Shown in pieces: positions 1 through 7,931 of a stretch of 64,000 nt of DNA (its first letter is position 1; the number at the start of each line of letters is the position of its first letter). Position numbers and translations under genes: made by a program. Under the pieces are notes generated by a model that saw nothing but the letters and a program-made list of their open reading frames with translations, was not told the origin of the DNA and did not search any database. The stretch comes from UBA2336 sp965227265 (GTDB taxonomy: Bacteria > Bacteroidota > Bacteroidia > Cytophagales > Cyclobacteriaceae), in the NCBI GenBank assembly GCA_965227265.1, contig OZ245738.1:3782001-3846000 (forward strand). Direction: 5' to 3'.

Positions 1-1191
1 AGAATCAATATTGTTAAATTTTTCGATAATCTGGTATTGATCAAAGATTAATTGAATCTCTCCCTCACTTATCTGCGACTTAGCTGAAAGCTTTTTAATA
101 AACTCCGAATCAATTTTGTGGGTAGATAACGAATATTTAGTTCGGACTAAATGAAGAAAGTGGCGCATCTTCTTTCGGGCTATGTCGCCATGATTTTGAT
201 TATGATAATGCAACGAGGAAACCATCGTGAGAAATGCGAGTGAGGTGTTGGCCTTGGGTTCCAGAACCGGTATAAAACGCTGTCTTCTTTTTGCGGTAAA
301 AAAAACATACAGCAACGCCAATGCAAGCATAACCCACCAGGCATATTGCAAGCTCGGCTGTTGCATGATGAAGTAGAGTGGATTGTAGTATGGGTTCCGG
401 CTTTTTTGAGAATAGGGTACTTTGCTATATTCATCCCATAAAATCACTTTACTATCTGTATACGAGAAAACCGATGAAGCATATTCGGTGTTCTTTTCCT
501 TAACCATAAAGTAATTCGTAAACACGATCGGATTGGTATGGATAAATAGATTACCTTTTCCGTATGGGGTTTTGAAAAAGTTAACAAGGTCAGGCTCAAA
601 ATATCCTAAGGGAACGATTGATTCAACAGAATCACATAAAGCGGTGGCGCCAATATGCTCCCAGTAATAGTTGGCATCCTTGTCGTTTATCCGAAACGTG
701 AATTTATAAGGCTTTAATTTTGCAAACTCCGGATGATAAAAATTTGAGTTGATAGTAGCTGTATCGGTCGACTCTACATAAAGATTTTGTGAGCATCCGG
801 ACTGGTAAAAGGTATGGATTAACTGTTGTGGTAAGTAAGGTGTGATTAAAAATATATCATTTCCAGCGGTAAGATAGTTCTGCATGGCCTGCGCATCGAG
901 CGAATCGAGAAACATTGAATCACCAATAAACACGTAGGCTGATTTCTTTTTGTTGGAAGCGGAATCGAGCAATTCGTGGATTGGTCTTTTGGTGTTATAG
1001 ACAAATCCATCAGAAGCGTACGACTTTAGCATCTCGCGGATGAACTGTGTTCCGTAAGGTTGGTTGCTTTTCGGATCGTAGGTTTCACGCCAATTGTATT
1101 TACGCGTATCTGCCGTCAGGTAAAAAAATAGCACCAGCACTACGCCCAACACGCTAAAGAAAATTATCGTAAAGATCCTGTTGTTCTTCAT
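1..1191 (-). CDS. DUF4350 domain-containing membrane protein (3' end outside window)
   Basis: Reading the minus strand from an ATG at 1189-1191 gives 397 open codons with no stop before the window edge, so the C-terminus is missing. The protein starts with a short basic stretch and one hydrophobic helix (residues about 5-22), followed by a soluble region resembling the DUF4350 fold (a GATase-like or ABC-transporter-accessory domain), then a second membrane segment near residues 280-295 (QYAWWVMLALALLYVF) and a cytoplasmic C-terminal part. The start overlaps the stop of the upstream DUF4129 gene as ATGA, implying translational coupling. Family role is not established. Members usually sit beside MoxR ATPase and DUF58 genes, which would be expected just beyond the left edge. 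Confidence 0.8.
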   Translation of the reverse strand, partial: MKNNRIFTIIFFSVLGVVLVLFFYLTADTRKYNWRETYDPKSNQPYGTQFIREMLKSYASDGFVYNTKRPIHELLDSASNKKKSAYVFIGDSMFLDSLDAQAMQNYLTAGNDIFLITPYLPQQLIHTFYQSGCSQNLYVESTDTATINSNFYHPEFAKLKPYKFTFRINDKDANYYWEHIGATALCDSVESIVPLGYFEPDLVNFFKTPYGKGNLFIHTNPIVFTNYFMVKEKNTEYASSVFSYTDSKVILWDEYSKVPYSQKSRNPYYNPLYFIMQQPSLQYAWWVMLALALLYVFFTAKRRQRFIPVLEPKANTSLAFLTMVSSLHYHNQNHGDIARKKMRHFLHLVRTKYSLSTHKIDSEFIKKLSAKSQISEGEIQLIFDQYQIIEKFNNIDS

Positions 1192-2003
1192 GCGGTTCGC
1201 GTAGCCTGACGTTGAAGATCATTGAAATTTACTTGCAGCGTATTAAATTCTTCAGCAGACGGTGTCCGTTCTCCATACCAGATTATTTCATAAGCAATCA
1301 TCAGTCTTCTGAAATCACGTGTAAACGAAAATGCCGAGAGCTCAGCTGCGTAGTCGTGATTGGTTTTATCCTTTTTCCAGATGATATATCCTGTTGAATG
1401 TAAGTGCTTCAAAAGCTTGATGTAGTATAACCGGACAGCTGCTCTGAGATCGTTCCGCGCGATAGCTTCGCGTAATAATCGCTCAATATCACTTTCCGAA
1501 ACTTCATCAAGGTGTTGATTCTCGTAAAGCAATGAATCTCCCTGTATTGAATTTTTTATGGAGCCATCCAGCAGGGCATTTTTGAGGAGAAAATAAATTA
1601 CCGCACCAATCAACAGTAGAATTAGTATGTAGCCTATAATTTTAAGGATAACCGGATTCCAGGCCATAGAAGATCCCCGGTATGGCTTGTCCTTATCTTT
1701 TTTTTCCTTTTCCTTAATTGGATCTTCGGTGTAATTGGTTTCTCCAACAATTCTCTTCCATTCAGTTTTGCTGAATTTTTTCTCGGTGTATTTCCGGCTC
1801 GACTCTTTTTTTGTAGTGGTTAATTCACTCGGCTTTTGAGTGTAGGTGAACGATGAATTTTCAGAATCATACGAAGTATAGGTGCTATCGTAGTATGTGA
1901 TCGATGTATCGTACTCTTCATATACTACCGTACTATCCTCCGCCTGGCTAAAGGTTAGGGTTGTAGTCAAGAGCAATAATATAATAGCAAGAAGCCCCTT
2001 CAT
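1188..2003 (-). CDS. DUF4129 domain-containing protein
   Basis: 271 residues. There is an N-terminal signal peptide (a hydrophobic run after MKG, ending near FSQA), then a Ser/Thr/Tyr- and Lys-rich periplasmic region, one membrane helix at about residues 120-141 (ILKIIGYILILLLIGAVIYF), and a C-terminal domain with the DUF4129 pattern: RAAVRLYYIKLLKHL, then YAAEL, then AYEIIWYGE. DUF4129 proteins of unknown function are common partners of DUF4350, SpoIIM-like, MoxR and DUF58 proteins. The stop overlaps the DUF4350 start by 4 nt, and only 3 nt separate this gene from the upstream SpoIIM-like gene, so the three form one operon. Confidence 0.85.
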   Translation of the reverse strand: MKGLLAIILLLLTTTLTFSQAEDSTVVYEEYDTSITYYDSTYTSYDSENSSFTYTQKPSELTTTKKESSRKYTEKKFSKTEWKRIVGETNYTEDPIKEKEKKDKDKPYRGSSMAWNPVILKIIGYILILLLIGAVIYFLLKNALLDGSIKNSIQGDSLLYENQHLDEVSESDIERLLREAIARNDLRAAVRLYYIKLLKHLHSTGYIIWKKDKTNHDYAAELSAFSFTRDFRRLMIAYEIIWYGERTPSAEEFNTLQVNFNDLQRQATRTA

Positions 2004-2006
2004 TTA

Positions 2007-3818
2007 CTAAACTTTTTTTAAGTGTCTAAGGTTGATTTTTCCAATAGACTCCTTGAGGTGCGAGGCAGTGACTACTTCAATCAAAGAATAATACAGAACG
2101 CTCATACATACCCCCACAACAGGCAATAGAAGGTTAAAGGCAAATAGCTTAATAAATACTTCCAGGAATAACATGAGCTTATTAACCCAAGTATCCATTT
2201 GTGTAAAGCTTAGCGTGATGATTTCAGTATAGATATAAATAATCGGAGAAGTAAGTAACAACAGAAAAACAAGAATGGTAAAGAACAGGATGAATTGCAG
2301 GCCCATGATCTGTCCAAAACCCGATGTGATTAAATTCCAGATTTCGCCAAACGGTGCGCGTTTTAAAGCACCGAAGGCAAAGAACAAAACCATCCCAAAC
2401 ATGAATGCGAAAATCCAATAGCCCCATGCACCTGCGAGGTAAAGCAAATAATATGTTCCCCCTACAATGATTAAGCATTTTGAGAATCCGGTAAACCGAA
2501 CGTTATTGTTCAAGGTTAATCCCTTCTCCCGTAATAATGCAAGCATCACAACATTGATGATAATGGTTGTGCAAACCACTCCGATTACAAGCTTAATGGG
2601 TGAATTCAGGTTGATCGCAAAAAACATTTCCCTCATCATATATTGAAACATGTCAAACTGCAGGCGTTGTGGTTCTTCCTTGTAGGTAAAACAATAAATA
2701 AGCGAAGCGCCAACCGTAAGGAAGAAAATCCACCGCATGATAAGGTTGAGGTTACGTTTGTAGAACCCAAACGTATCACCCAGGATTTCCGCGCTATTTT
2801 TTATACGAGTGAAATTAATCGGCAATGAAACATTGGGCTGAAGCTTTGCTTCCTGAATTGGTCTTTCAAAACCGGTTTTAGATTTTCGCCAAGGATAAAA
2901 AATAAAATACCCAATGATAAAAACAGCAGACAGAACAATCAGAAAAATCTTGACAATCGATGGCACTTCAGTGTACCGCGTTAAAAAGCTTTCGATAATG
3001 CCGGCTGTAATAATAATGGGTGAAATGCCAAGCATCAGCTTAAGCGAACGCATCGCTGACATTTGAAAGGCCTGAATTCGTGAGTATGTTCCGGGGAATA
3101 ACAATCCACTGCCCAAGGTTAACCCTGCACCACCCGCGATAACAATGGAAGAGATTTCAAGTGTACCATGAAGCCAGATCGTCATAGCAGAAGTTGCCAA
3201 TAAATTATGTTGGGCAAAAAAGTACTGAAAGCTCCCCACCATAATTCCATTATAGAGCAGAATGAACAATGTACCTAAAGACATAAAAAGCCCAAATACA
3301 TACGTTCTAAAGGCGACCATCAGGTTATTGAAGGTTATTTGCAAAAACATCTCGACTTGGTTCATGTTTTTATATACACCCATCGGGTCGCCCTTCTTGA
3401 TATTATCAAGCGTCATGGCAACGTAGTCATCCCCTAAAATAGAAGCGGTGAAATCTTTGTCGTTCATGGAGGAGAATACACCAATCCCAACTGCAAGCAA
3501 AAAGACAATGAGTGAGATGATCAGTTCCCGTTTGCAGAAAATAACAATCTGCGGAAGCTCATCCAGCCAGAAATCTTTAAAGCGATTTCGTTTCTCTTTT
3601 TTAGTGTCATAGATGATTGAAAAAAATTCGCGCGCCATGGTATTCAGGTAAACGCGAACTGAACGATGCTTGTAATAGGTTTGCGAATAGGAGAGGTCGT
3701 CAACTACTTGTACGAAAAGGGTGCTAAGCTTTTCCGGATCTTTTTGGTCCCCTTTAATAAACTGTTCGGATTGGAGCCACTTTTCCTTATTTTGCTTAAC
3801 GAAATTCGTTTCCTTCAT
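2007..3818 (-). CDS. SpoIIM-like (DUF95) polytopic membrane protein with long C-terminal membrane extension
   Basis: I place the start at the ATG at 3816-3818 (MKETNFVKQNKEKW), giving 603 residues. A longer reading from 3908 would add 30 residues and run into the divergent RDD gene. Residues about 1-320 match the stage II sporulation protein M/DUF95 family: a cytoplasmic amphipathic start, a helix near 95-115, then the conserved stretch NGIMVGSFQYFFAQ...WLHGTLEISSIVIAGGAGL. Typical members are about 320-330 residues. Here roughly 250 further residues carry about six more membrane helices. The organism need not sporulate, since the family is widespread in non-sporulating bacteria. It is first gene of the SpoIIM-DUF4129-DUF4350 operon. 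Confidence 0.82.
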   Translation of the reverse strand: MKETNFVKQNKEKWLQSEQFIKGDQKDPEKLSTLFVQVVDDLSYSQTYYKHRSVRVYLNTMAREFFSIIYDTKKEKRNRFKDFWLDELPQIVIFCKRELIISLIVFLLAVGIGVFSSMNDKDFTASILGDDYVAMTLDNIKKGDPMGVYKNMNQVEMFLQITFNNLMVAFRTYVFGLFMSLGTLFILLYNGIMVGSFQYFFAQHNLLATSAMTIWLHGTLEISSIVIAGGAGLTLGSGLLFPGTYSRIQAFQMSAMRSLKLMLGISPIIITAGIIESFLTRYTEVPSIVKIFLIVLSAVFIIGYFIFYPWRKSKTGFERPIQEAKLQPNVSLPINFTRIKNSAEILGDTFGFYKRNLNLIMRWIFFLTVGASLIYCFTYKEEPQRLQFDMFQYMMREMFFAINLNSPIKLVIGVVCTTIIINVVMLALLREKGLTLNNNVRFTGFSKCLIIVGGTYYLLYLAGAWGYWIFAFMFGMVLFFAFGALKRAPFGEIWNLITSGFGQIMGLQFILFFTILVFLLLLTSPIIYIYTEIITLSFTQMDTWVNKLMLFLEVFIKLFAFNLLLPVVGVCMSVLYYSLIEVVTASHLKESIGKINLRHLKKV

Positions 3819-3850
3819 AGCTAAGTGAAAGTATTGGTTTACGATAGAAA

Positions 3851-4582
3851 ATGAAAGGCATAGAGATAAAAACCACACAAAATGTTCTGCTGGAATATGA
3901 GCTGGCAACGTTGCGTGACCGAATCATTGCCTTTTTGCTGGATCTTGTTTCCATCAGCATTATCACGAGTATTTGCTCGCTGATTTTCTTTTCAGTGTTT
4001 TCTTTTTATGGGTACATGCAAACCTTCGCCTCGATCGTGTTGATTTGTATTTTCCTGTTCTATTCACTGGCGTTTGAAGTGTTTAATAATGGTCAAAGCC
4101 TGGGCAAGAAAGCTATGCGAATCCGGGTTATTAAAACAACCGGTGAAAAGGCAAATTTTTATGATTATGCAGGTCGGTGGGTTTTCCGAATGATTGATAT
4201 CTACTTGTCACTGGGTGCGATTGCTTCTATGCTGATCGCTTCATCTTCAAAAGCACAACGCATTGGTGACATTGTTTCCAGCACTGCCGTGATTAAGTTG
4301 ACACCAACGGTGAATCTTTACTTAAATGATATCTTAAAGATTCAGTCCCGGGAAACGTATCAACCCATTTATATGCAAGCGAAGCAATTAGCAGAAGAAG
4401 ATGTGATCTTGATCAAAAGCACAATCGATCGCTTTAAAAAATATAACAACGATGCGCACGTAGATGCTGTCATTCAATTAACAGCCCGTGTAAAATCAAT
4501 TTTGGAAATTAAGGATTCAACTCCCGATGATGTTCGGTTTCTTCAGACAATAATTAACGATTATATCGTTCTTACTCGGTAG
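3851..4582 (+). CDS. RDD family membrane protein
   Basis: 243 residues. The RDD signature is at the start: an Arg in ATLRDRIIAFLLDL, then two hydrophobic helices (about 28-55 and 58-80), the NNGQSLGKKAMRIRV segment, and a third helix near 118-130 after FRMIDIY. A soluble helical tail of about 110 residues follows. RDD proteins are small membrane proteins of mostly unknown role, some proposed as Na+/H+ antiporters. Divergent transcription from the SpoIIM-like gene (32 nt between starts) fits the RDD/SpoIIM/DUF4129/MoxR neighbourhood seen in Bacteroidota and Actinobacteria. The 3' end overlaps the convergent gldH gene by 11 nt. Confidence 0.85.
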   Translation: MKGIEIKTTQNVLLEYELATLRDRIIAFLLDLVSISIITSICSLIFFSVFSFYGYMQTFASIVLICIFLFYSLAFEVFNNGQSLGKKAMRIRVIKTTGEKANFYDYAGRWVFRMIDIYLSLGAIASMLIASSSKAQRIGDIVSSTAVIKLTPTVNLYLNDILKIQSRETYQPIYMQAKQLAEEDVILIKSTIDRFKKYNNDAHVDAVIQLTARVKSILEIKDSTPDDVRFLQTIINDYIVLTR

Positions 4583-5048
4583 CGGTCGTAGCTTCCAGGC
4601 GAAACCCGACTGCCAGTATTCCGGTGAGTGTATCCGTGCGCATGAATTGCTCGAACCTTAAATTATACTTACCCGATTTTTTGAAGTGATAATTTTTAAG
4701 CACGGGCACCTGATGATCGTAAACATCACCTAAACCGCTGCTCCCTAATGGCTTTCCTGTTTTCTCTTCAAATAAGAAAGCACTGATCATATTCTTTGAA
4801 ATAGATGTTCCTAAAGAATCTTGTAACGAATAGTTGATAAAGACTCTTGAATATGGATACTCTACCGAATTACGAATGTTGCAATACACGTTATACGCCT
4901 GAGCGGTATCATCTACGACAAATTCAAATGCAGGCTGATTACTGGACGGCCAAGCGCGATCTGTAAAATCAAAGTTTTTTTCATAGAGCCGATCGCTATC
5001 GCAGCTTAAGATCAATAAAGCCAATAGGAAAAATAAAATTACTCTCAT
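4572..5048 (-). CDS. gldH: Gliding motility lipoprotein GldH
   Basis: 158 residues with a lipoprotein signal peptide: a hydrophobic run and lipobox LILSC with Cys16 as the lipidation site. The mature part contains RLYEKNFDFTDRAWPSSNQPAF and a beta-rich body with a late FEQFMRTDTLTGILAVGFRLE segment, as in GldH. GldH is one of the lipoproteins required for gliding in Flavobacterium johnsoniae and is found widely in gliding Bacteroidota, in the same organisms as T9SS. The start overlaps the stop of the upstream RicT-like gene as ATGA, so the two are co-translated. Family assignment is good; a direct role in motility here is inferred. Confidence 0.88.
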   Translation of the reverse strand: MRVILFFLLALLILSCDSDRLYEKNFDFTDRAWPSSNQPAFEFVVDDTAQAYNVYCNIRNSVEYPYSRVFINYSLQDSLGTSISKNMISAFLFEEKTGKPLGSSGLGDVYDHQVPVLKNYHFKKSGKYNLRFEQFMRTDTLTGILAVGFRLEATTATE

Positions 5049-6487
5049 GAATCTGTGCTTGGCGGCTCCGGATTTTGGCCCTCGTTTTTGTCTTGATCTT
5101 TATTTGGGTTCCGATTTGGATTATTTCCCGGATTGCGATTTGGATTGTTACCCCGATTCCGGTTGGGATTGTTATTCCCTTGATTCCGATTAGGGTTGTT
5201 CTGATTCCGGTTAGGATTGTTATTACCTTCTTTGTTTTGATTCCGATTCGGGTTCTGTTGATTTCGGTTGGGATTCTGTCCTTGCTGATTACGATTAGGA
5301 TTTTGGCCTTCACCCTGATTTTTAACAGGATTCTGATTCGGGTTTTGAGTTCCATCACCCTGCGGCTTATTGCCACCCGGACCTTTCTTCTTTTTCTTCT
5401 TCTTGGGTTTGGATTTATCTCTGAACTTCTCATCCATCTGCGCGAGATCGCTGTTCAGCTTTTGAAGCGGAATTTTTGCAGCGATCACATCATCTTGCAG
5501 ATTGGCAGGCTTTTTACCCGCACGGTTCATTTCAAGAATCTGATTAACGCGCTCCACATTCAATGGATACCACGTGTTCTCTTCATTGAAACCGAACCAC
5601 ATGATCTTCCGGAAGATGTCGGTCTTTTGAAGTTTGGCTTCACCCGCCTCCGTCAACAAAGGAGTTTCTATTTTAGGAATGTCTTGCAACGCTTCCATGT
5701 ATGTTTCAAGTTCGTAGTTCAGACAGCACTTCAATCGACCGCATTGTCCGGAGAGCTTACTTGGATTCAGTGATAAATTCTGATAGCGTGCAGCGCTGGT
5801 CGCAACGTTTTTAAAATCGGTTAACCAGGTTGAGCAGCAAAGCTCACGACCGCATACTCCAATACCGCCAAGTCTCCCGGCTTCCTGGCGCAGACTGATC
5901 TGCCGCATCTCCACCCGAATTCTGAATTCAGTCGCAAGGCGTTTTATAAGTTCACGAAAATCTACGCGATCATCGGCTGAATAAAAGAAAGTAGCTTTAG
6001 TATTGTCGGCTTGATATTCAATGTCCGACAGCTTCATGGCCAATCTGGTCTCGCGAAGAATCTCACGTGTTCTATATAACGTTGGATTCTCGCGCTTCTT
6101 TACTTCTTCAAGCTTTTCAAGATCTTTTTGATGCGCTAACCGATAGATCTTTTTGATCTCATTATCGTTGGCGACTTTTTTCTTTTGCATCTGCAACCGA
6201 ACGAGCTCACCTTGCATTGACACGTGGCCGATGTGATGACCATTCGGTACCTCTACCACTATAGCATCGCCTGTGGTGAGATCAAATTTTTCGGTGTTCC
6301 GGAAAAATTCTTTTCGGCCGTTCTTAAACCGAACTTCAACAATTTCAAACGCTGAGTTTGTGGGCATATCCATGTTAGACAACCAGTCGAACACGTTCAT
6401 TTTATTACAGCCACCTGTCTCACAGGCGCCATTATTTTTACAGCCAGCAGTTTTGCCGCCTTTTGATGTTCCGCACGAGCAACCCAT
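5045..6487 (-). CDS. PSP1 domain protein, RicT/YaaT-like, with Asn-rich repeat tail
   Basis: 480 residues. The N-terminus is Cys-rich (Cys 3, 5, 16, 22, 27). The PSP1 domain spans about residues 45-300 and carries the two conserved cysteine clusters of the family, GVCGRELCCSTW and SGQCGRLKCC. RicT (YaaT) of Bacillus works with RicA and RicF, binds Fe-S clusters and affects RNase Y-dependent mRNA processing; whether this role holds in Bacteroidota is not known. A poly-Lys stretch (about 360-368) and eight NPNRN units form a disordered hydrophilic tail (about 381-461). The gene lies 64 nt downstream of purD and is coupled to gldH, so purD-ricT-gldH may be one unit. Confidence 0.82.
   Translation of the reverse strand: MGCSCGTSKGGKTAGCKNNGACETGGCNKMNVFDWLSNMDMPTNSAFEIVEVRFKNGRKEFFRNTEKFDLTTGDAIVVEVPNGHHIGHVSMQGELVRLQMQKKKVANDNEIKKIYRLAHQKDLEKLEEVKKRENPTLYRTREILRETRLAMKLSDIEYQADNTKATFFYSADDRVDFRELIKRLATEFRIRVEMRQISLRQEAGRLGGIGVCGRELCCSTWLTDFKNVATSAARYQNLSLNPSKLSGQCGRLKCCLNYELETYMEALQDIPKIETPLLTEAGEAKLQKTDIFRKIMWFGFNEENTWYPLNVERVNQILEMNRAGKKPANLQDDVIAAKIPLQKLNSDLAQMDEKFRDKSKPKKKKKKKGPGGNKPQGDGTQNPNQNPVKNQGEGQNPNRNQQGQNPNRNQQNPNRNQNKEGNNNPNRNQNNPNRNQGNNNPNRNRGNNPNRNPGNNPNRNPNKDQDKNEGQNPEPPSTDS
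5105..5347 (-). repeat. In-frame repeat tract encoding NPNRN units in the RicT-like tail
   Basis: The 3' part of the RicT-like gene is made of degenerate 18-30 nt units encoding QNPNRNQ or NNPNRN, eight clear copies plus one NPNQN. Because units are multiples of three, gain or loss by slippage would keep the frame open. A long hydrophobic open frame on the opposite strand is a by-product of the repeat, not a gene. Confidence 0.8.
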
Positions 6488-6551
6488 TTCCTTTATGTTT
6501 TACTGAACGAAAGGTGAGCTGAAGCGCAAACTATATTGGATGTGTGTGTTT

Positions 6552-7841
6552 TCATTTTTTTTGGAGGGCCAGTAAATCAAGCCCAATATCATTCCTTAAA
6601 TATAGTCCTTCCCACGCAAGCAGGGAAGCACCACGGTAAGCTTTTTCGCGCGCAGATGTCAAATCAGGGCCCATGGCCATCATAGAGATCACTCTGCCGC
6701 CATCCGTGACGATTGAATTTTGACTGTTTTTAGTTCCAGCGTGAAAAGCAACCGCTTCTGAAACCTTGTCTAAACCGGTAATCGCTTTGCCTTTTGTGTA
6801 ATCACCCGGATATCCGCCTGAAACCAACGAGAGTGTTACCGAGTAATTAGGATCGGTCTCAATCGAAACGTTTTTCAGTTCACCTTTTCCGGCTGCCAGT
6901 AATAGTGTTACCAAATCACTTTTGATGCGTGGCAATACAGCTTGCGTTTCCGGATCACCCATGCGAGCGTTATACTCAATTACATAAGGCTCACCTTTCA
7001 CACTCATCAAGCCAATGAAAATAAATCCTTTGTACGGAATGCCTTCTTTGTTGAGGCCATCAATGGTTGGCTTGATAACCTGATCTTCAACCTTTTTCAG
7101 GAAAACTTTATCTGCAAAAACAACTGGTGACACAGCTCCCATGCCGCCTGTATTCGGACCGGTATCGTTATCGCCAATGCGTTTATAATCTTTTGCTTCG
7201 GGCAGAATCACATAATCTTTTCCATCGGTCAGCACGAAAACAGAAACTTCGATGCCGTCTAAAAACTCTTCAATCAATACTTTAGCACTGGCTTCACCGA
7301 ATTTTTTATCCACCAGCATTTCCTGAATGACAGCTTTCGCTTCTTCCTTGTCTTCGGTGATGATTACACCTTTACCGGCAGCCAGTCCATCTGCTTTCAA
7401 TACGATTGGCGGAGTGCTCGCATCGATATAGCTAAACGATTCGTTAACCGTTTCCGGAAAAAATGTTTTTGCTTTTGCAGTCGGAACATTATTCCGTACC
7501 ATAAACTGCTTAGAGAAATCTTTGCTGCCTTCTAATTGAGCTCCGGTTTTTCCGGGACCCACCATGGCAATATTTTTTAAAGCAGAGTCACTTTCAAAAT
7601 AATCGCGGATACCTTTTACCAACGGAACTTCCGGACCAACCACAATCAACTCAATTTTGTTACTGAGGCAGAAATTTCCTAAGGCTTTAAAGTCATCCAC
7701 CGCGATGGCAACATTTTCAGCAACGGTTGCTGTTCCGGCATTGCCGGGCGTTACGAATAATTTATCGCATTGCTTACTCTGTTTCAGCTTCCACGCGAAA
7801 GCATGTTCGCGGCCACCATTTCCAATGATCAGGATATTCAT
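6552..7841 (-). CDS. purD: Phosphoribosylamine-glycine ligase (GAR synthetase)
   Basis: 429 residues, the normal length for PurD, which joins phosphoribosylamine and glycine with ATP in step two of purine synthesis in the cytoplasm. The N-terminal domain begins MNILIIGNGGREHAFAWKL. The ATP-grasp domain shows KADGLAAGKGV, then VLIEEFLDGIEVSVF, GPNTGGMGAVSP and the metal-binding EYNARMGDPE. The C-terminal domain has VTLSLVSGGYPGDY. The start is the ATG at 7839-7841. A TATCTTTG -7 box on the minus strand ends 7 nt before it. The gene stands apart from other purine genes. Confidence 0.97.
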   Translation of the reverse strand: MNILIIGNGGREHAFAWKLKQSKQCDKLFVTPGNAGTATVAENVAIAVDDFKALGNFCLSNKIELIVVGPEVPLVKGIRDYFESDSALKNIAMVGPGKTGAQLEGSKDFSKQFMVRNNVPTAKAKTFFPETVNESFSYIDASTPPIVLKADGLAAGKGVIITEDKEEAKAVIQEMLVDKKFGEASAKVLIEEFLDGIEVSVFVLTDGKDYVILPEAKDYKRIGDNDTGPNTGGMGAVSPVVFADKVFLKKVEDQVIKPTIDGLNKEGIPYKGFIFIGLMSVKGEPYVIEYNARMGDPETQAVLPRIKSDLVTLLLAAGKGELKNVSIETDPNYSVTLSLVSGGYPGDYTKGKAITGLDKVSEAVAFHAGTKNSQNSIVTDGGRVISMMAMGPDLTSAREKAYRGASLLAWEGLYLRNDIGLDLLALQKK

Positions 7842-7848
7842 AAGACAT

Positions 7849-7856
7849 CAAAGATA
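7849..7856 (-). promoter_or_regulatory. Predicted -7 box (TATCTTTG) for purD
   Basis: An exact TAnnTTTG match on the minus strand, ending 7 nt before the purD ATG. I see no clear -33 TTG element. If used, the mRNA leader would be only a few nucleotides. Confidence 0.5.
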
Positions 7857-7879
7857 CATCCTGATTATGGTTAAATAAA

Positions 7880-7908
7880 AAAGTCATCCGAAGTTTCAGG
7901 ATGACTTT
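7880..7908 (-). terminator. Rho-independent terminator of recQ
   Basis: A 10-bp perfect stem (AAAGTCATCC with GGATGACTTT on the plus strand) with a 9-nt loop lies 24 nt past the recQ stop. On the minus strand it runs into a T-rich tract (TTTTTTATTT). Confidence 0.82.
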
Positions 7909-7931
7909 CTGATTTAAAAACTGTAAACTAA

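Noticed and set aside
2007..3818. Possible evidence of sporulation from a SpoIIM-like gene
   Set aside because: The DUF95/SpoIIM family is widespread in non-sporulating bacteria and no other sporulation gene is present.
4996..5433. A 145-codon Arg/Ile/Lys-rich frame on the minus strand
   Set aside because: It is an alternative frame of the same repeat tract and shows only low-complexity sequence.
5075..5773. A 232-codon hydrophobic open frame on the plus strand
   Set aside because: It is antisense to the RicT-like gene; its Ile/Val-rich sequence is the complement of the Asn/Arg repeat and Lys-rich tail, and it has no independent support.
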